A stretch of DNA of 64,000 nt. Source: Parahoeflea olei. Lineage in GTDB: Bacteria; Pseudomonadota; Alphaproteobacteria; Rhizobiales; Rhizobiaceae. Numbering within the stretch: position 1 is the stretch's first letter; every line of letters starts with the position of its first letter. A model generated the notes under the pieces. That model was not told where the DNA came from, did not search any database, and saw only the letters and a list, made by a program, of their open reading frames with translations. The stretch is from assembly GCF_001703635.1 (NCBI RefSeq), contig NZ_LQZT01000012.1:310001-374000 (forward strand). Reading direction: 5' to 3'. Positions 7,598 to 16,241 of the stretch are shown piece after piece. The translations under genes and the position numbers were made by a program.

Positions 7598-9235
7598 TCA
7601 GCGGCCGGCCGTCGCCGTCAGTTCGGGCGTGCGGCAGGTCGCGGTGACGTCGAGCGCCGGGTCGTAATGGCTGGATTTGATGTCCATCAGTCCCAGCACC
7701 GTATGGAACATGTTGTCCTGCGAGGTCGGCGCGTCGGCGCCGGCCTCCAGGCATGAGGCGGTCACGCCGAAGATCTTCGAATAGCTGTCGGAGACCCAGA
7801 TGATGAAGGGCACACGGGTCTGTTCGCTGGGGGCGAACATGTAGGGCATGCCATGCAGGTACAGCCCCTTTTCGCCGAGCGACTCGCCATGGTCCGACAT
7901 GTAGATCAGCGACGAGGCGAAACGGTCCGAGCGGGCGGCGAGCATGTCGATGATCTGTGCGAGCATGTGGTCGGTGGCCACGATCGTGTTGTCGTAGGCA
8001 TTGACGATCTCGGCCTGGGTGCAATCGGCGAATTCCGCGGTCCGGCAGTCGGGCGTGAACAGCCGCTGCGCCTCGTCATAGCGCTGGTAATAGGTCGGGC
8101 CGTGGCTTCCCATCTGGTGCAGCACCAGCGTGGCGTTGCCCTTCAGGCCGTCGAGCCAGGCGCCGAGCGCATCGACCATCACCTGGTCCTTGCATTCCGT
8201 GTTGACGCAATAGCGCGGATCGTTCTCGATGGCGAAGTTGCGCTCCCGTACCCGGCGGGCCACGGCCTTGTCGCCGGTGTTGTTTTCCCACCAGGTGACA
8301 TCGATCCCGGCATGACTGAGCACGTCGAGCAGGTTTTCGCGCGCGAGCCCCGCCTCGTGGGTGAAATCCGCCCGGCCGAGAACCGAGAACATGCAGGGAA
8401 TCGACACCTCGGTCGCGGTGCCGCAGGAGGTGGCCTGGGTAAAATAGGCGATGTCGCGCTTTTCGAGTTCGGGATTGGTCTTGCGCGCGTAGCCGCCGAG
8501 CGAGAAGTTCTGCGCGCGCGCGGTCTCTCCGGCGACGATGATCGTCAGCACCGGCTTGTCGGCCTGGGCGAGCAGCGGGCCGGGTCGCGCATTCCTGTCG
8601 AGCGGGGCGGCGACGATGGTCTTTTCCTTGCCGGAGCGGATGCCGAACTTGATCACGCTGACCAGCGGCGAGATCGGGTTGAGCGTCTTGATGACGATGC
8701 GGTTGTTGCGCATGGTCGAGGCGATCGCCGGATACTGCCACAGCGCCATCACCAGGGCGAGCACGAGCAGCGGCGCAATGACCGCGAGATTGGCCTTCAC
8801 CTTGGCGCCGAAACTGCGGTGCCGGATGTGCACGATGGCCACGAGCAGCGACGGCAGCACCGCATAGAGCAGCATGTGGCGGACGAAGGCGGGCGTGATC
8901 AGGTGGCCGGCCTCGGCGGGCGTTGTCGCGGCCACGTTGCGGATCATGTCGGTGTCGATGATGACGCCGAACTGCCCCATGAACCACGAGGCCGCGGCCG
9001 CGCCGACGATGGCCAGGATGAACAGCGGCTTGGTAACGTATTTCACGCTCAGCGACACCAGAAGCGCGGTCAGGAGTGCGGCAATGCCGATCGAAAAGGC
9101 GGCAAGCGCCAGCCTGTGCTCTCCGAAGGCGAGGCTCGTCTTGTTCCAGAACACCGTGTTGCAGGCGCCGAGGATGAAGGCTGACACGAGGAGGCTGAGG
9201 GTCACGCTGCCGACATGGGGCCGGGTAAGTTTCAT
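7598..9235 (-). CDS. lipid A phosphoethanolamine transferase, EptA family
   Basis: This inner-membrane enzyme of about 545 residues has five N-terminal hydrophobic helices (first 190 residues) and a periplasmic sulfatase-fold domain. The family moves phosphoethanolamine from phosphatidylethanolamine to lipid A, lowering surface charge and raising resistance to cationic peptides. The nucleophile motif GETARAQNF and later metal-binding residues (SDHGESLGEKG with HG) are present, as are several cysteine pairs typical of EptA. The ATG at 9235 is preferred over the upstream one at 9283 because AGGA precedes it. It is the last gene of an operon with a PepSY protein, response regulator and histidine kinase, resembling PmrAB-EptA arrangements. 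Confidence 0.87.
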   Translation of the reverse strand: MKLTRPHVGSVTLSLLVSAFILGACNTVFWNKTSLAFGEHRLALAAFSIGIAALLTALLVSLSVKYVTKPLFILAIVGAAAASWFMGQFGVIIDTDMIRNVAATTPAEAGHLITPAFVRHMLLYAVLPSLLVAIVHIRHRSFGAKVKANLAVIAPLLVLALVMALWQYPAIASTMRNNRIVIKTLNPISPLVSVIKFGIRSGKEKTIVAAPLDRNARPGPLLAQADKPVLTIIVAGETARAQNFSLGGYARKTNPELEKRDIAYFTQATSCGTATEVSIPCMFSVLGRADFTHEAGLARENLLDVLSHAGIDVTWWENNTGDKAVARRVRERNFAIENDPRYCVNTECKDQVMVDALGAWLDGLKGNATLVLHQMGSHGPTYYQRYDEAQRLFTPDCRTAEFADCTQAEIVNAYDNTIVATDHMLAQIIDMLAARSDRFASSLIYMSDHGESLGEKGLYLHGMPYMFAPSEQTRVPFIIWVSDSYSKIFGVTASCLEAGADAPTSQDNMFHTVLGLMDIKSSHYDPALDVTATCRTPELTATAGR

Positions 9236-9279
9236 GGTCTTGTCCTGATGGCTTTGAACTTGGTCTGGCGCGGCGGCTG

Positions 9280-10650
9280 TCAACCGGGCGGAAGTGCCAG
9301 GGGAATGGATATCCGGACTTCGAGACCTCCCAGCGGGGAGGTCAGAAGGTCGAGCTGGCCGCCGAAGGATTCGACGATGTCGCCCGAGATGGCGAGGCCG
9401 AGGCCGGCGCCGAGTTCCGATTGGTCGAGGCGGGCGCCGGTCTTGCTGGCCGCCGACAGCCCGGCCGGGTCGAGACCCGGACCGTCGTCGCCGATCCGGA
9501 CCAGGATCGCCTCCTTGGTGACCTCGGCGCCGACCCGCACCTCGGCGCGGGCGAACCTGACCGCGTTTTCGGCAAGGTTGCCGATCAGCTCGTTGAGGTC
9601 GTCCGGATCGACCGGCGTGGTGAGCCGGGGATCGATGTCGCAGACGAGGTCGAGGTTTTCTCCGGCGGGGGTGCGCTTGAGCGCGCGCAGGATGCCGTCG
9701 ACGATCGGCCTGAGCGGCGTCCGGTCGTAGCTGCGGCCATGGCGCAGCCGGGCGCGGGCCAGTTCGCGCTGGATGTGCCGGCGCATCCGCTGCGTCAGTT
9801 CCGCGATGTCGTCGGCGATCTCGCTGTCGCCCTTGGCGCGCAGCCGGTCGATGTCGGCCGAGAGCGCCGTCAGCGGGGTCTTGAGGCCATGGGCGAGGTT
9901 GGCGGCGCGGTCGCGGGCCCGGTCGATGGCCTGGTCCTGGGCGTCGAGCAGCGCATTGACCTCTTCCACCAGCGGTGCGACCTCGAGCGGCACGCCTTCG
10001 GATTCGAGCCGGCGCGCCCCGCCGTTGCGGATAGCGCTCACGCCCTCCATCACCCGGTTGACCGGCTTGAGACCTTCGCCGATCTGCAACAGAAGCCCGA
10101 CCAGCAGCACCGCGCCGAGGATCGCCAGCACCGGCGCCAGATCCTTGGCGAAGCCGAGCGCGAGCGCATGGATGACGGCGCGGTCGATGGCGACGAAGAC
10201 GCGCAGCCGGTGATCGCCGTCCGAGGCGGTCAGCAGCACTACGATCTCATGCACCAGCAGGCGCGAGCCCTGCGGCCCGGGGATGTCGTGCACATGGGTT
10301 TCGCCCGGCTGCAAGCGGTCGCCGGGAACCTCGAGGCTGGTGTCCCACAGCGACCGCGAGCGCAGGTGCACATCGGCGGTCATGTCGTCGACCTGCCAGT
10401 AGAGCCCGCCGAAGATCGCCTGAAAGCGCGGGTCGACCGGTTCGCGGTCGAGCGAGAGCCCTGCGGCCGGATCGAACCGCAACCCGCCGGTCAGCTGGTT
10501 CAAATGGGTGTCGAGTTCCTGGCCGACGAGGCGTTCGAGATGGCGCGAGAACAGGGTGGAGAGGCTGAAGCCGGTGACCAGGAGGGCGGCCGCGACCACC
10601 GCGGCGGCATAGGCGAACAGCCGGAAGCGAAGCGAGCGGGCCGGTTTCAT
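9280..10650 (-). CDS. two-component sensor histidine kinase
   Basis: This 456-residue membrane kinase has an N-terminal helix (about residues 8-28), a periplasmic domain of about 140 residues, a second helix (near 170-190), a HAMP-like linker, then the kinase core. The phospho-acceptor is H254 (AHGLKTPLTAL). The ATP-binding N-box (ELIGNLAENAVRFA) and the G-boxes (DDGPGLDP, GAGLGLAI) are intact. The start overlaps the response-regulator stop by 4 bases (ATGA). The architecture is close to PhoQ/PmrB-type sensors. With eptA downstream, it probably senses cationic peptides, metal ions or low magnesium, but the ligand cannot be read from sequence. Confidence 0.9.
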   Translation of the reverse strand: MKPARSLRFRLFAYAAAVVAAALLVTGFSLSTLFSRHLERLVGQELDTHLNQLTGGLRFDPAAGLSLDREPVDPRFQAIFGGLYWQVDDMTADVHLRSRSLWDTSLEVPGDRLQPGETHVHDIPGPQGSRLLVHEIVVLLTASDGDHRLRVFVAIDRAVIHALALGFAKDLAPVLAILGAVLLVGLLLQIGEGLKPVNRVMEGVSAIRNGGARRLESEGVPLEVAPLVEEVNALLDAQDQAIDRARDRAANLAHGLKTPLTALSADIDRLRAKGDSEIADDIAELTQRMRRHIQRELARARLRHGRSYDRTPLRPIVDGILRALKRTPAGENLDLVCDIDPRLTTPVDPDDLNELIGNLAENAVRFARAEVRVGAEVTKEAILVRIGDDGPGLDPAGLSAASKTGARLDQSELGAGLGLAISGDIVESFGGQLDLLTSPLGGLEVRISIPLALPPG

Positions 10651-11318
10651 GACGCGGCTCCCTCGTCTTCGACGATATAGCCGAAGCCGCGGCGGGTGGA
10701 GATCAGCGTCACCGGCAGCTTGCGCCTGACGCGTCCGACCAGCACCTCGATGGCGTTGGATTCGCGCTCGAAATGCACCGCCTGCAGGTGTTCGGAAAGC
10801 TCCTGCTGGGAGACCACGCGCCCCTTGTTGAGCATCAGATAGGCGACCAGGCGGTATTCCTGCGGCGACAGCGTGACGGGCACGCCGCGGATGCTCAGCC
10901 GCATCTGCCGCGTGTCGAGCTCGGCCTCGCCGACGGTGACCACCGGATTGGCGATGCCGCCCGAGCGGCGGATGATGGCGCGCAGACGCGCGATCAGCTC
11001 CTCCATGCGGAAGGGTTTGGGCAGGTAGTCGTCGGCGCCGGCGTCGATGCCTTCGACCCGCTCGGTCCAGGCGCCGCGTGCGGTCAGCACCAGCACCGGA
11101 AAGCTGCGGCCGTCGGCGCGCCAACGCTTGAGCACGCTCAGCCCGTCCATGCCCGGCAGGCCGAGATCGAGCACGGCTGCGCCATAGGATTCGGTGTCGC
11201 CCAGGAACCAGGCTTCCTCGCCATTGACCTGACTGTCGACGACATAGCCCGCCGCCTCGAGCGCGGTGGTGACATCCTTGCGGATGCGGGCGTCGTCTTC
11301 TGCGAGCAGGATCCGCAT
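10647..11318 (-). CDS. OmpR/PhoB family response regulator
   Basis: This 223-residue regulator has a receiver domain (residues 1-115) with acidic pair E7/D8-D9, phospho-acceptor D51 in AAVLDLGLPGMDG, and the conserved threonine and lysine (LTARG, PKPF). A winged-helix DNA-binding domain (about 125-220) carries the QELSEHLQ recognition region and the GFGYIVE wing. It is coupled to the kinase gene by an ATGA overlap and follows the PepSY gene by 3 bases. It is expected to control this operon, including the phosphoethanolamine transferase. Confidence 0.92.
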   Translation of the reverse strand: MRILLAEDDARIRKDVTTALEAAGYVVDSQVNGEEAWFLGDTESYGAAVLDLGLPGMDGLSVLKRWRADGRSFPVLVLTARGAWTERVEGIDAGADDYLPKPFRMEELIARLRAIIRRSGGIANPVVTVGEAELDTRQMRLSIRGVPVTLSPQEYRLVAYLMLNKGRVVSQQELSEHLQAVHFERESNAIEVLVGRVRRKLPVTLISTRRGFGYIVEDEGAAS

Positions 11319-11321
11319 CGC

Positions 11322-11630
11322 TCAATCGTCGTCTTCGAGGCTGAGGATACGGCCGTCGCGGGCGTCGATCTCATATTCCAGGCGCCGGCCGTCGGTTCTC
11401 AGCACATAGATTTCGTAGATCGGCTTGTGATCGGAATACTCGAACTCGATCTCGACGATGCGGCCCTCGATCTGGGTCCTGACCCGGTCGAGGATGTCCG
11501 ACAGGTGCAGGATCTCGCCCTTCTCCAGCGCCGCGTCCAGCCGGGCGCGGTCGTGATGGTCGTCATGCCGGTCGGCCCGGGCGGGCGCGGTCGCGGCAAG
11601 CATCAGCAGGATCAGGAGCGTTCGTTTCAT
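11322..11630 (-). CDS. secreted PepSY domain protein
   Basis: This 102-residue protein has a signal peptide (cleavage near ARA, residue 18) and one PepSY domain in which the pattern GRIVEIEFEY...YEIYVLRTDGRRLEYEIDARDG is clear. PepSY domains are periplasmic inhibitory or binding modules. In alphaproteobacteria they are often encoded just before an OmpR-type two-component system, as here, where they may tune signal input. The first 20 mature residues are His/Asp-rich (RHDDHHDRA), suggesting metal binding. The ATG at 11630 is chosen because the upstream frame lacks a signal peptide. It is the first gene of the minus-strand operon and faces another PepSY gene. Confidence 0.85.
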   Translation of the reverse strand: MKRTLLILLMLAATAPARADRHDDHHDRARLDAALEKGEILHLSDILDRVRTQIEGRIVEIEFEYSDHKPIYEIYVLRTDGRRLEYEIDARDGRILSLEDDD

Positions 11631-11759
11631 GGCGCCAACATGGCAGGACAAAAATGACAAAATGCTGACAGGGCCGCTCAGCGGTTTGTCACGCGGGGTT
11701 TGCGAAAAGCATGGGGTCATCGGCCGAGCGCTTCGGCCCCTACCTAAAGGAGACCACCC

Positions 11760-12032
11760 ATGAAGACAATGTTTATCGCCGCCAGCCTGTTCGCCCTGAT
11801 CGCCCCCGCCGCCGCCTTTGCCGGCACCGCCTGCCCGGACGTGCCGCGCGACCAGTGGATGAGCGACGCGGACCTGACCGCCAAGGCCAAGGAAATGGGC
11901 TATGACGTGCGCTCGATCAAGCCCGAGGACGGCTGCCTCGAAGCCTATGCGATCGACGCCAAGGGCCAGCGCGTCGAGGTCTATTTCCATCCCGCCACCG
12001 CCGAAGTGCTGCGGGTCAAGGCCGAAGACTGA
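11760..12032 (+). CDS. small secreted PepSY-like protein
   Basis: This 90-residue protein has a signal peptide (cleavage after AFA, residue 21) and a PepSY_2-type domain. The features are a DQWMSDADLTAKAKEMGYDV helix and a CLEAYAIDAKGQRVEVYF sheet followed by a lone histidine. Cysteines at about residues 25 and 60 could form a disulphide. AAAGGAG lies 8 bases before the ATG. It overlaps the cytochrome b561 gene by one base (TGATG), the common alphaproteobacterial pairing of a PepSY_2 peptide with a b-type cytochrome. It is divergent from the two-component operon and may share its regulation. Confidence 0.8.
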   Translation: MKTMFIAASLFALIAPAAAFAGTACPDVPRDQWMSDADLTAKAKEMGYDVRSIKPEDGCLEAYAIDAKGQRVEVYFHPATAEVLRVKAED

Positions 12033-12625
12033 TGGCCATGGCACGGGATATCACTGAAGCCATGACCAATGCCGGCGACGATCAGTCGCCGGCCACCGTC
12101 CGGGTGTGGGACCCGCTGGTCAGGATCTTTCACTGGTCCCTGGTGGGCCTGTTCGCCTTCGCCTTTCTCACCGGCGACGAATGGCAGAAGCCGCACGAAA
12201 CGGCCGGGTATGTGGTGGCGGGGCTGGTGGCCTTCCGCATCCTCTGGGGCGTGATCGGCCCGCGCCATGCCCGGTTCGCGAATTTTCTCTACGGTCCCGG
12301 CACGGTCGCCACCTTCCTCGGCGACAGCGTGCGGATGAAGGCCCGGCGTTACCTCGGCCACAACCCGGCCGGCGGGCTGATGGTGATCGCGCTCTTGGCC
12401 GTGCTCGCGGCGATTTCGCTGACCGGCTACCTGATGACCACCGATGCCTATTGGGGCGTGGGCTGGGTCGAGGACCTGCACGAGGGGGCGGCCTTCACCG
12501 CGCTCGCCCTGATCGGTCTGCATGTCGGCGGCGTGGTGCTCGCGAGCTTCGAGCATGGCGAAAACCTGGTGCGCGCCATGGTGACCGGCCGCAAGCGCGC
12601 CGCCGGACCCGGCGACATCGCATAG
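12032..12625 (+). CDS. cytochrome b561 domain-containing membrane protein
   Basis: This 197-residue integral membrane protein belongs to the bacterial cytochrome b561 / Ni-Fe hydrogenase b-subunit-like family. Its four helices carry candidate haem-ligand histidines, including those in RIFHWSLVG, QKPHETAGY, LHEGAAFTA and GLHVGGVV. It would pass electrons across the inner membrane. No hydrogenase genes are adjacent; the partner is the PepSY-like peptide, coupled by a TGATG overlap. Its physiological donor and acceptor are unknown. A strong terminator follows. Confidence 0.87.
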   Translation: MAMARDITEAMTNAGDDQSPATVRVWDPLVRIFHWSLVGLFAFAFLTGDEWQKPHETAGYVVAGLVAFRILWGVIGPRHARFANFLYGPGTVATFLGDSVRMKARRYLGHNPAGGLMVIALLAVLAAISLTGYLMTTDAYWGVGWVEDLHEGAAFTALALIGLHVGGVVLASFEHGENLVRAMVTGRKRAAGPGDIA

Positions 12626-12658
12626 CAGCCCCGCTTTCTACCCCCGCAGGGCTGCTTT

Positions 12659-12694
12659 GGCCCGCCGGTGCGTAATGCGCCGGCGGGCCGTTTT
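12659..12694 (+). terminator. rho-independent terminator after cytochrome b561 gene
   Basis: GGCCCGCCGG-T-GC pairs with GC-G-CCGGCGGGCC around a short TAAT-type loop and is followed by GTTTT. A second, looser hairpin (AGCAGCCC...GGGCTGCT, about 12624-12656) lies just before it. Confidence 0.8.
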
Positions 12695-12910
12695 CATGTC
12701 CGGCGCGCGTCGGCCCGAAGCGGGCGGCGGCGGGGCCCGCGTGCGGCATGCAAGATTGTGGGGGCAGGGATGCAAGCGCCTGTTCTGCCTTGTATCTCAT
12801 GCATCGCTGGGGCAAGTTCGGTGCAGTGCGGCGGACGCCTTTTTCGGCGGTGAATCGGCCGCGCGAGCGACGGCGGCATGCGCCGGAATGCGGACGTGTT
12901 CGGGGTAATT

Positions 12911-14311
12911 ATGGATCTCATTGAAAATCGCACCATCGAGGAAATCGCCATCGGCGAACAGGCCGAAATCGAAAGGGTGCTCACGCGGCAGGACATGATC
13001 CTGTTTGCGACCGTGTCGGCCGACGTCAACCCGGCAGCGGTCGGCGATGTCGAGGAAGACGGGCTGGAATTGCAGCAGGGCATCGCCCACGGCATGTGGG
13101 CGGGAACGCTGATTTCGGCGGTGCTGGCCACCCGCCTGCCGGGTCCGGGCACGGTGCATCTGGGCCAGACGCTCTCGTTCCATCATCCCGTCAGCATCGG
13201 CGATCGCATCAGCGTGCGCGTCAGAGTGACCGAGGTCGACCGGGACACGGGCCGCGTCCGGCTCGATTGCGCCTGCCTCAATGCCGCGGGCCAGACCGTG
13301 GTGTCGGGCACCGCAGACGTGAAGGCGTCGGCCAAGAAGATCCGCCAGCATGTGGCGCGCATGCCGTCCTCGCGGCTCACCTCCGTGGGCGTGCGCTTCG
13401 GCGCGCTGGTCGAGCGCGCGCGCAAGCTCGACCCGCTGGTGACCGCCATCGTCCACCCCTGCGACGACCTGAGCCTCGGCGGCGCGATCGCCGCGCGCGA
13501 CGAAGGCATGATCGAGCCGTTGCTGGTCGGCCCCCGCTTCAAGATCGAGGCCGCGGCCGAGGAGGCCGGTCTCGACATTTCCGGCATGGAGATCGTCGAT
13601 ACGCCACACAGCCACGCCTCGGCGGAAGTGGCGGTCAAGCTCGTCCATGACGGGCGCGCGGGCGCGCTGATGAAGGGCAAGCTGCACACCGACGAACTGC
13701 TCGAGGCCGTGCTCGACCGCGCAAAGGGGCTGAGGACCGAGCGCCGGCTCACCCATGTCTTCGCGCTCGACGTGCCGGGGCAGAACCGCACCCTGTTCGT
13801 GACCGACGCGGCGATCAACATCTCCCCCGATCTCGAGGCGCTGAAGGACATCGTCCAGAACGCGATCGAACTTGCGATCGCGCTCGGCGTGGAAACGCCG
13901 CTCACCGCACTCCTGTCGGCGGTCGAGACCGTGACCGGCAAGCTGCCCTCGACGCTGCTGGCCGCCTCGATCTGCAAGATGCACGACCGCGGCCAGATCA
14001 AGGGCGGCAAGGTCGACGGCCCGCTCGCCTTCGACAACGCCATCTCGCCCGCGGCGGTGGCGACCAAGGGTATCGTCTCCGACGTCGCCGGCCGCGCCGA
14101 CATCCTGGTCACCCCCAATCTCGAAAGCGGCAACATGGTTGCCAAGCAGCTCATCCACCTGGCCGGCGCCTCCTCCGCCGGCATCGCACTCGGCGCCCGC
14201 GTGCCGATCATGCTGACGAGCCGCTCGGACACCGTGGATGCAAGGATCGTCTCGGCGGCGCTGGCCAAGGTGTTTTACCACTGGCGCAAGCAGCGGCCGC
14301 TGGTGGAGTAG
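12911..14311 (+). CDS. bifunctional MaoC-like enoyl-CoA hydratase / phosphate acyltransferase
   Basis: This 466-residue fusion has an N-terminal MaoC/hotdog domain (about residues 1-140; GMWAGTLISAVLATRLPGPG motif region) and a C-terminal phosphate acetyl/butyryltransferase domain (about 160-466). The latter would exchange acyl-CoA and acyl-phosphate. The ATG at 12911 is chosen because it follows GGGGTAATT and begins the conserved domain. In many rhizobia this gene is followed by an acetate/propionate kinase and enoyl-ACP reductase genes. Here the next sequence is the SIR2/ATPase island, so its usual kinase partner is absent from the window. It probably acts in polyhydroxyalkanoate or short-chain acyl-CoA overflow metabolism. 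Confidence 0.87.
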   Translation: MDLIENRTIEEIAIGEQAEIERVLTRQDMILFATVSADVNPAAVGDVEEDGLELQQGIAHGMWAGTLISAVLATRLPGPGTVHLGQTLSFHHPVSIGDRISVRVRVTEVDRDTGRVRLDCACLNAAGQTVVSGTADVKASAKKIRQHVARMPSSRLTSVGVRFGALVERARKLDPLVTAIVHPCDDLSLGGAIAARDEGMIEPLLVGPRFKIEAAAEEAGLDISGMEIVDTPHSHASAEVAVKLVHDGRAGALMKGKLHTDELLEAVLDRAKGLRTERRLTHVFALDVPGQNRTLFVTDAAINISPDLEALKDIVQNAIELAIALGVETPLTALLSAVETVTGKLPSTLLAASICKMHDRGQIKGGKVDGPLAFDNAISPAAVATKGIVSDVAGRADILVTPNLESGNMVAKQLIHLAGASSAGIALGARVPIMLTSRSDTVDARIVSAALAKVFYHWRKQRPLVE

Positions 14312-14441
14312 GGGGGGATGTCTGGAACGGGGCCGGGAGGGGACCGGCAGCTCACGACTTTGGATCTCCGAATGCTGAATTTCATGTTGATGGTCAGTTC
14401 GCGTATTGCGATTAGTGCAGAAGCCGTTACTTATTCTGTGT

Positions 14442-14463
14442 TGAAGCCGCAGTGACTGCTTCA
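14442..14463. promoter_or_regulatory. inverted repeat in the leader of the SIR2/ATPase operon
   Basis: TGAAGC and GCTTCA flank 10 bases, about 63 bases before the GTG start. An overlapping, off-centre palindrome (GCAGT-G-ACTGC) lies within it. Its place between likely promoter and start fits an operator or leader hairpin, but no regulator is encoded in the operon and no known motif is matched. Confidence 0.3.
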
Positions 14464-14525
14464 GGTTCGGGGGATTCACACTAGTAAGACTGGAAATAAC
14501 GTTACCTTAGGGGAGGCTGTTAGAC

Positions 14526-16241
14526 GTGCCGTCAGCGTGGGAGATCACGATAGTCGAAACACTCGCCCTACTTGACGGCGAGTTCAGTGAGTTCGCACAG
14601 GGCCTAGCGAACGATTCTTACGCGGTCTGGCTTGGTGCCGGGATCTCTTTGTCCAAAGTCCCGGGTCTCGTTGACATCGCTGAAGGGGTTCTTGAGCATC
14701 TGCGCGCTAGGGTCGATCCCGCAAATGACAATTGCCGCTTTAAACGCAGCCTCGATCGAATCATCGGTCTTGTTAATCTGAGCGCGGACGATCGCAAGGA
14801 GGTCAACTATGCTAAACCGGTGGCTCAGTGGCGCGACCGGGAGCGCATCGCGAAGAGCCTCACCGGCGTCTACGCTAGGATGCTCGACCAGCATCCACAG
14901 GGAGAGCCAGCTGACTATCTTGTGTGGGACGGCATCGGTGTCGTTGCCCGATATGCCGATCCTGCGAGCAGCCCTGGTCCGGAGCATCTCGGCCTCGCGG
15001 GATTGATCATGGAGGGCGTTGTCTCGGATGCAGTCAGCGCCAACTGGGACGGCTTGGTTGAGAAGGCTATCGCTCTGCTCGCGGGTGCCGGGCTTGGCGT
15101 GATGCAGGTGCGCGTGCTTCCCGACGATGTGAAGGACAATACGGCACGCGCCCGACTTTACAAGTTCCACGGGTGCGCTGTCCTCGCCGGCCAAGACGAA
15201 GCTCTCTATCGGGACCGACTCGTCGGGCGAGCCTCTCAGATCCATGGCTGGGCAGACAAGGCTGAGAACAAAGTCATCGCCGCAAAGCTCGTCGATCTCG
15301 CGGTCTCGAAGTCAACGCTGATGCTCGGCCTGTCGACGCAGGACACGAACATCCAGAACGTCTTCGTCGTGGCCCAAGGTAATCTTCCGTCGCATTTCCC
15401 CACTCACCCGCCGTCCGTGATACTATCGGAGCAAGACGTGGGTGCTGATCAATTGTCGCTGCTGCAAAACTTCTACAAGCTGGATTATTGTGGCAAGGCT
15501 GCGGAGATCGAGCAAGCCTCATTGCTCAGGAGCTACGGCCAGTCGTTGTTGCCGGCATTATGGCTGCACGTGCTCGCAGCCAAATTGGAGGCGCTTGTCG
15601 CACCGGCAGCCGCTGGACTTTCGGAGGCGGCGCACAAGACCCTGAGAGCTGCCCTTCGGAGCTTACGCGACGCCACAGCCTCTGGTGTCGCGGTGAGGGA
15701 CAACGAGGCCTTCATGCTGAAGGCGCTCGCTTGGGCGGGGCGGGCGACAAGCTTCTTCCGAGATGGCAAGGAGCTGGAAGCCGCAAGGGGCGTGTATACG
15801 CCACTATCAATCAACAGCGTTGCCAAGACCTTGGCAGACCCGACAGTAGCGAGTGCCGGTCTGCCCCAACTGGCTCTTGGCCTCGCCCTAATCGGTCATG
15901 GAAAGGAAGCCGGCCACTGGACGCTGAGCCTCGGAGATCCCGCGAATGCCAAGGCGGGCGCCTTCAAGGTGGCGGGCCCGGTCCGTTCCGCCGAGATCTT
16001 CTTTGCGGCGAACGCGCAGGCCGCAGCGAGGCTTGTCGCCGCCGGGCATGCGTCCGAGGACGACGATGCCATCATTTTGCACAGTCACGAGGTGCCTCCA
16101 AGGGCCGTGCGTCACCCGACAGCCGCTCCTGGCCGCACCTTGAGGCGGGGACGTCGGGAATTCAGCCTGGCGGAGTTGGCGCAGGGTGAGGCCGATCTAG
16201 ATCGGCTACTGCTGCGCTTCAAGGGAGAGATGGCGATATGA
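14526..16241 (+). CDS. SIR2-domain protein, putative effector of a three-gene conflict system
   Basis: This 571-residue protein has an N-terminal SIR2-like NAD-binding domain (about residues 30-260). The NAD motif G37-A38-G39-I40-S41 is present, the asparagine/aspartate motif is S171-A-N-W-D175, and the catalytic histidine is H215 in K-F-H-G. The rest (about 300-571) is an Ala/Leu-rich helical region with no recognised family. SIR2 domains of defence proteins such as ThsA, DSR and AVAST effectors destroy NAD when infection is sensed, and that is the inferred role. GTG start with GGGGAGG 9 bases upstream. It overlaps the next gene by 4 bases. Codon use is visibly less GC-rich than in flanking genes, suggesting acquisition. 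Confidence 0.8.
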   Translation: MPSAWEITIVETLALLDGEFSEFAQGLANDSYAVWLGAGISLSKVPGLVDIAEGVLEHLRARVDPANDNCRFKRSLDRIIGLVNLSADDRKEVNYAKPVAQWRDRERIAKSLTGVYARMLDQHPQGEPADYLVWDGIGVVARYADPASSPGPEHLGLAGLIMEGVVSDAVSANWDGLVEKAIALLAGAGLGVMQVRVLPDDVKDNTARARLYKFHGCAVLAGQDEALYRDRLVGRASQIHGWADKAENKVIAAKLVDLAVSKSTLMLGLSTQDTNIQNVFVVAQGNLPSHFPTHPPSVILSEQDVGADQLSLLQNFYKLDYCGKAAEIEQASLLRSYGQSLLPALWLHVLAAKLEALVAPAAAGLSEAAHKTLRAALRSLRDATASGVAVRDNEAFMLKALAWAGRATSFFRDGKELEAARGVYTPLSINSVAKTLADPTVASAGLPQLALGLALIGHGKEAGHWTLSLGDPANAKAGAFKVAGPVRSAEIFFAANAQAAARLVAAGHASEDDDAIILHSHEVPPRAVRHPTAAPGRTLRRGRREFSLAELAQGEADLDRLLLRFKGEMAI

